From NCBI GenBank assembly GCA_030698465.1, contig JAUYJZ010000010.1:1-16695 (forward strand): 16,695 bases of DNA. Direction: 5' to 3'. Made by a program: the position numbers and the translations under genes. The stretch comes from a bacterium (lineage in GTDB: Bacteria; Patescibacteriota; Minisyncoccia; Minisyncoccales; UBA10102). Shown one piece after another: positions 14,440 through 16,695 of the stretch. Numbering within the stretch: the stretch's first letter is position 1; every line of letters begins with the position of its first letter. A model generated the notes under the pieces. That model worked only from the letters and a program-made list of their open reading frames with translations. It had not been told where the DNA came from and did no database searches.

Positions 14440-14856
14440 TCATGCAAACAAGGTGAGATAGCGCTGTTCTTTTTGAATCATGACTTGTTCCTTCCTTTTG
14501 GTTTCATGATCATATCCCAAAAGATGCAAAAGACCATGTACGAACATCCAGGAAAGGGCCTTTTGAAAGGATATCTTGTATTCTAGCGCATCTTTCCTGA
14601 TTACCAAAGGGCACAAAACAATCTCCCCCAAGGCTTCTGTTCCTCCGGGGAAAGCAAGTACATTGGTTGCTTTATTCTTCCCGCGCCATACCTTGTTGAG
14701 CTGGCGCATCTTTTGGGGCAATACCAGAACCACCGAGAGGTCTTTCCCTTGTCTTTTTTCTTTTCTCAAGACCAACTCAGCGAGTTTTATAATCTTTTTT
14801 GCTAAAATCCTGGTTTTTGTGAGATTAACGACTTCCATCATCCGACAATGCTCCAT
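14440..14856 (-). CDS. ybeY: Endoribonuclease YbeY (16S rRNA maturation)
   Basis: YbeY is a single-domain zinc hydrolase that trims the 16S rRNA 3' end and helps ribosome quality control. The zinc motif HGLLHLLGYDHE (H-G-x-L-H-L-x-G-Y-D-H) is complete, and the upstream MRQLNKVWRGKNKATNVLAFP matches the family's N-x-x-xR-xx-xx-TDVLSF region. From the ATG at 14854-14856 the protein has 138 residues, close to the usual length. This start has AGAGGAG four bases upstream (14861-14867); an in-frame ATG at 14883 would add nine residues (MNEKKKRSR) but lacks a Shine-Dalgarno. The stop TGA (14440-14442) lies in the direct repeat that borders the element at 14318-14438. It is divergent from capA. Confidence 0.92.
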   Translation of the reverse strand: MEHCRMMEVVNLTKTRILAKKIIKLAELVLRKEKRQGKDLSVVLVLPQKMRQLNKVWRGKNKATNVLAFPGGTEALGEIVLCPLVIRKDALEYKISFQKALSWMFVHGLLHLLGYDHETKRKEQVMIQKEQRYLTLFA

Positions 14857-14902
14857 TCTACTCCTCTTCTTTTTTTCATTCAATTCAGCTAGTCTGGAAA
14901 CA

Positions 14903-15916
14903 ATGAATCGTTTTCTGCTTACTCTCTTTGTGGTTGCTTTCTGCGCCTCAATTCTGGGGGGTTCTTTTCTCTTTTGGCAAGGTAAATTTCAAGGGGAATT
15001 TCTTTCAGCAAACCTCAGCTTAACCGAAAACACAACAGAAACAGAAGATGGCATAACCTTGCTGTTTGCAGGAGACGTTATGCTGGACCGGGGAGTGGAG
15101 TGGTATATCAAACAAAAAAAGGATTGGGCCTGGCCTTTCCGCAGAGTTGCAACAGACCTCCAAAAAGCAGACCTGGTTTTTGCAAACCTGGAAAGCATCA
15201 TTTCAGATAAAGGAGAAAAACAGGGAAGCATATATTCTTTTCGGGCAGACCCCAAGACCCTTAGAGGATTGGCGTTTTCTGGCATTGATGTTGTTTCTGT
15301 GGCAAACAACCACAGTTTTGACTACGGCCCGGAGGCTTTCTTAGACAGTTTGGAAAGATTAAAGGCAAAAGATATTGCTCCGGTTGGGGGCGGGGCAACA
15401 AAAAAAGAGGCACATGCCGCCTTCATTAAAACAATTCGTGGCATCTCCATTGGCATTCTTGCGTATACCGCCCTGGGCTCCCCTCTTTGGCAAGCAGATG
15501 AAAACTCCCCTGGCATTGCCTGGATGGATTCTTTAAAGATCTCTCAACTTATAGAAGATATAAAAACAGCAAAAGAATCCGCAGATATTATTATTGTGTC
15601 TTTCCACTTTGGAGAAGAATACCAGACCAAACCCATTAACTTTCAAACAATTCTTTCTCGTGCTGCTATTGATGCCGGGGCAAATCTCGTGGTCGGTCAC
15701 CATCCCCATGTAGTGCAACCCATAGAGAAATATAAAGATGGGTTCATTGCCTACAGCTTGGGAAACTTTGTGTTTGACCAAGGGTTTTCAAAAGAAACTA
15801 TGGAGGGTATGCTCCTTAAGGTTTTGATACAAAAAAACAGCATAACCCAAGTTATGCCTCTTTTAGTAGAAATATCCCCTGAATTTCAGCCGGCCATTTC
15901 GAAAGAATCAATATAG
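14903..15916 (+). CDS. capA: CapA/PgsA-type calcineurin-like metallophosphatase, membrane-anchored
   Basis: The only plus-strand gene encodes 337 residues. After MNRF comes a hydrophobic anchor (5-25), so the enzyme domain is extracytoplasmic. The CapA/PgsA metallophosphoesterase motifs appear in order: AGDVMLDR (56-63), NLESII (95-100), VANNHSFDYG (133-142), FHFGEEY (234-240), GHHPHVVQPIE (265-275) and YSLGNFVFDQ (284-293). Family members act in poly-gamma-glutamate or capsule production; the substrate here is unknown. ATG 14903 is chosen because the anchor follows at once and GGAAA lies just upstream. The frame is open as far back as 14576, but that part overlaps ybeY on the other strand. 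The last 31 bases overlap the end of the gene at 15886-16350 tail-to-tail. Confidence 0.88.
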   Translation: MNRFLLTLFVVAFCASILGGSFLFWQGKFQGEFLSANLSLTENTTETEDGITLLFAGDVMLDRGVEWYIKQKKDWAWPFRRVATDLQKADLVFANLESIISDKGEKQGSIYSFRADPKTLRGLAFSGIDVVSVANNHSFDYGPEAFLDSLERLKAKDIAPVGGGATKKEAHAAFIKTIRGISIGILAYTALGSPLWQADENSPGIAWMDSLKISQLIEDIKTAKESADIIIVSFHFGEEYQTKPINFQTILSRAAIDAGANLVVGHHPHVVQPIEKYKDGFIAYSLGNFVFDQGFSKETMEGMLLKVLIQKNSITQVMPLLVEISPEFQPAISKESI

Positions 15917-16350
15917 TAGGTGTCGAGCACCTTTAAAACACGTAGAAGGTGTAGTTGAGAAGGCGGAGCCTGCTTTTCAATATCTACCTGCGCCCGAAAC
16001 TCGCTTGCGCCCACTTGCTGAAGTTCCACAATCTTGTAGCTAGAGATAGGCTCCTTTAAGGAAAAGGTACCTTGTTCCTCTTGGAGAAAGGCGTTCTCTG
16101 TGAGAAAACGAATGGCAAGATTAGCATTCCCTTGCTCTAAAGCATCTAGGAACGACACAAGAGATTTCTTTGCGGCCTGCCGCTCAATCTCTTGCCGCTG
16201 TTCGGCTAACTGCTGCTCAATTAAAGGAAGACGGTTTTCTTCCAAGCGATAATACTGCCAGGCCAACACCAGCTGGCCCGCCACCACGGCAAGGATTGCA
16301 ATAGCAATGCCTTTCCATGCCTCTTTATTAAAAAATCGTGGTTCTTCCAT
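15886..16350 (-). CDS. Small membrane-anchored protein of unknown function
   Basis: I do not recognise a family. The 154-residue protein has a short charged N-terminus, one transmembrane helix (about 13-32), a glutamine/glutamate-rich helix likely to be a coiled coil (about 33-60; EEN, IEQQLAEQRQEIERQAAKKS), and a C-terminal domain (62-154) whose alternation of helix and strands, with SFLDALEQGNANLAIRFLTENA and a closing TYYIDSFEMAG, resembles small NTF2-like or DUF4878-type extracytoplasmic domains. That likeness is weak. It starts six bases after the YqeY-like stop and is probably in the same operon. The ATG lacks a Shine-Dalgarno. Confidence 0.65.
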   Translation of the reverse strand: MEEPRFFNKEAWKGIAIAILAVVAGQLVLAWQYYRLEENRLPLIEQQLAEQRQEIERQAAKKSLVSFLDALEQGNANLAIRFLTENAFLQEEQGTFSLKEPISSYKIVELQQVGASEFRAQVDIEKQAPPSQLHLLRVLKVLDTYYIDSFEMAG

Positions 16351-16356
16351 AATATA

Positions 16357-16695
16357 TTAAGAAGGAAGCAGCTCTTTCACAATGTTTGCCACCAAGGCCC
16401 CGTCTGCTTTTCCTTTGACCTTGGGAGCTAATTCTCCCATAATCTTACCCATATCTTTTGGGCTTTGAGCTTCGGTCTTTACAATTGCTTCTTTCACAAA
16501 ATGCCGTATCTGCTCTTCTGTGAGCTGCTCTGGAAGATAGGCAAGCAGAACTTGAAGCTCCTTTTTCTCTTTTTCAGCAAGTTCGGGCCTGCCTCCTTTC
16601 AAAAAGGCTTCTGCGGCCTCCCTTCTCTTCTTTGCTTCTGTCGCAACCACATCCTGCATCTCTTCACCTGAGAGTTCCTCGTCTTTACCCTGAGC
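16357..16695 (-). CDS. YqeY/GatB-C-terminal-like protein, 5' end beyond the window
   Basis: The frame is open through the right edge, so the N-terminus is missing. The visible 112 residues contain the YqeY pattern: EAKKRREAAEAFLKGGRPELAEKEKKEL, then LLAYLPEQLTEEQI, then SPKDMGKIMGELAPKVKGKADGALVANIVKELL. YqeY shares this tRNA-binding-type fold with the C-terminus of the GatB amidotransferase subunit but is usually a free-standing protein of about 150 residues; its role is poorly known. An internal ATG at 16657-16659 should not be taken as the start, because conserved sequence continues upstream of it. Confidence 0.85.
   Translation of the reverse strand, partial: AQGKDEELSGEEMQDVVATEAKKRREAAEAFLKGGRPELAEKEKKELQVLLAYLPEQLTEEQIRHFVKEAIVKTEAQSPKDMGKIMGELAPKVKGKADGALVANIVKELLPS

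Noticed and set aside
14576..14902. An N-terminal extension of 109 codons for capA.
   Set aside because: It runs antisense through ybeY; the hydrophobic anchor expected at the start of CapA-type proteins begins directly after the ATG at 14903.

Overview
The window looks like part of a small-genome Patescibacteria (CPR) chromosome, most likely Parcubacteria-like. The basis is gene content and style, not a database match: genes are packed tightly with many 1-4 base stop/start overlaps, Shine-Dalgarno sequences are weak or absent at many starts, and there is an antitoxin/RelE-type toxin pair of a kind I associate with CPR genomes. ComEC lacks its C-terminal hydrolase domain and FtsZ is short. 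TAA, TAG and TGA all serve as stops, so the code is the standard one. Every gene except capA is on the minus strand.

Layout, in the minus-strand transcription direction from the right edge. (1) A YqeY/GatB-like gene cut by the window edge (16357-16695) is followed by a small membrane-anchored protein (15886-16350). That gene runs tail-to-tail into the lone plus-strand gene, a CapA-type metallophosphatase (14903-15916). (2) Divergent from capA, ybeY (rRNA maturation) leads into ftsA-ftsZ (cell division), comEC (DNA uptake channel), a GT-B-like glycosyltransferase candidate and a membrane-anchored TIM-barrel glycosidase. A decayed copy of the glycosidase C-terminus follows, then a SAM methyltransferase, a GT2 glycosyltransferase, a cysteine desulfurase and an active-site-complete HtrA protease. 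(3) A type II toxin-antitoxin pair with its own promoter sits between htrA and clpB. (4) clpB is coupled to a second HtrA-like protein that has lost all three catalytic residues, and the unit ends at a good intrinsic terminator (184-205). (5) The start of another membrane-anchored protein runs off the left edge.

The most unusual signal is a pair of short MITE-like elements (121 and 135 bp), one between ybeY and ftsA, the other between the GT2 gene and the cysteine desulfurase. Both have terminal inverted repeats beginning TCCCG and both are flanked by 4-bp direct repeats (minus-strand TGAA and TGAG). Both sit exactly on the upstream gene's TGA stop, and the element's last A plus the repeated TG makes the downstream ATG. 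Removing either element restores a 4-base ATGA or GTGA stop/start overlap. They look like insertions that enter overlapping gene junctions without changing either protein, and their RNA hairpin would hold the upstream stop beside the downstream start.

Other notable points: a ClpB-type disaggregase carrying a ClpC-like LGF loop of the kind that docks on ClpP; two heptanucleotide microsatellites translated as insertions in one cysteine desulfurase; FtsZ without linker and C-terminal peptide; and the glycosidase remnant with a Trp-to-TAG change inside a foldback repeat. No tRNA, rRNA, CRISPR array or complete transposase gene is visible. No gap without a gene exceeds 300 bases.
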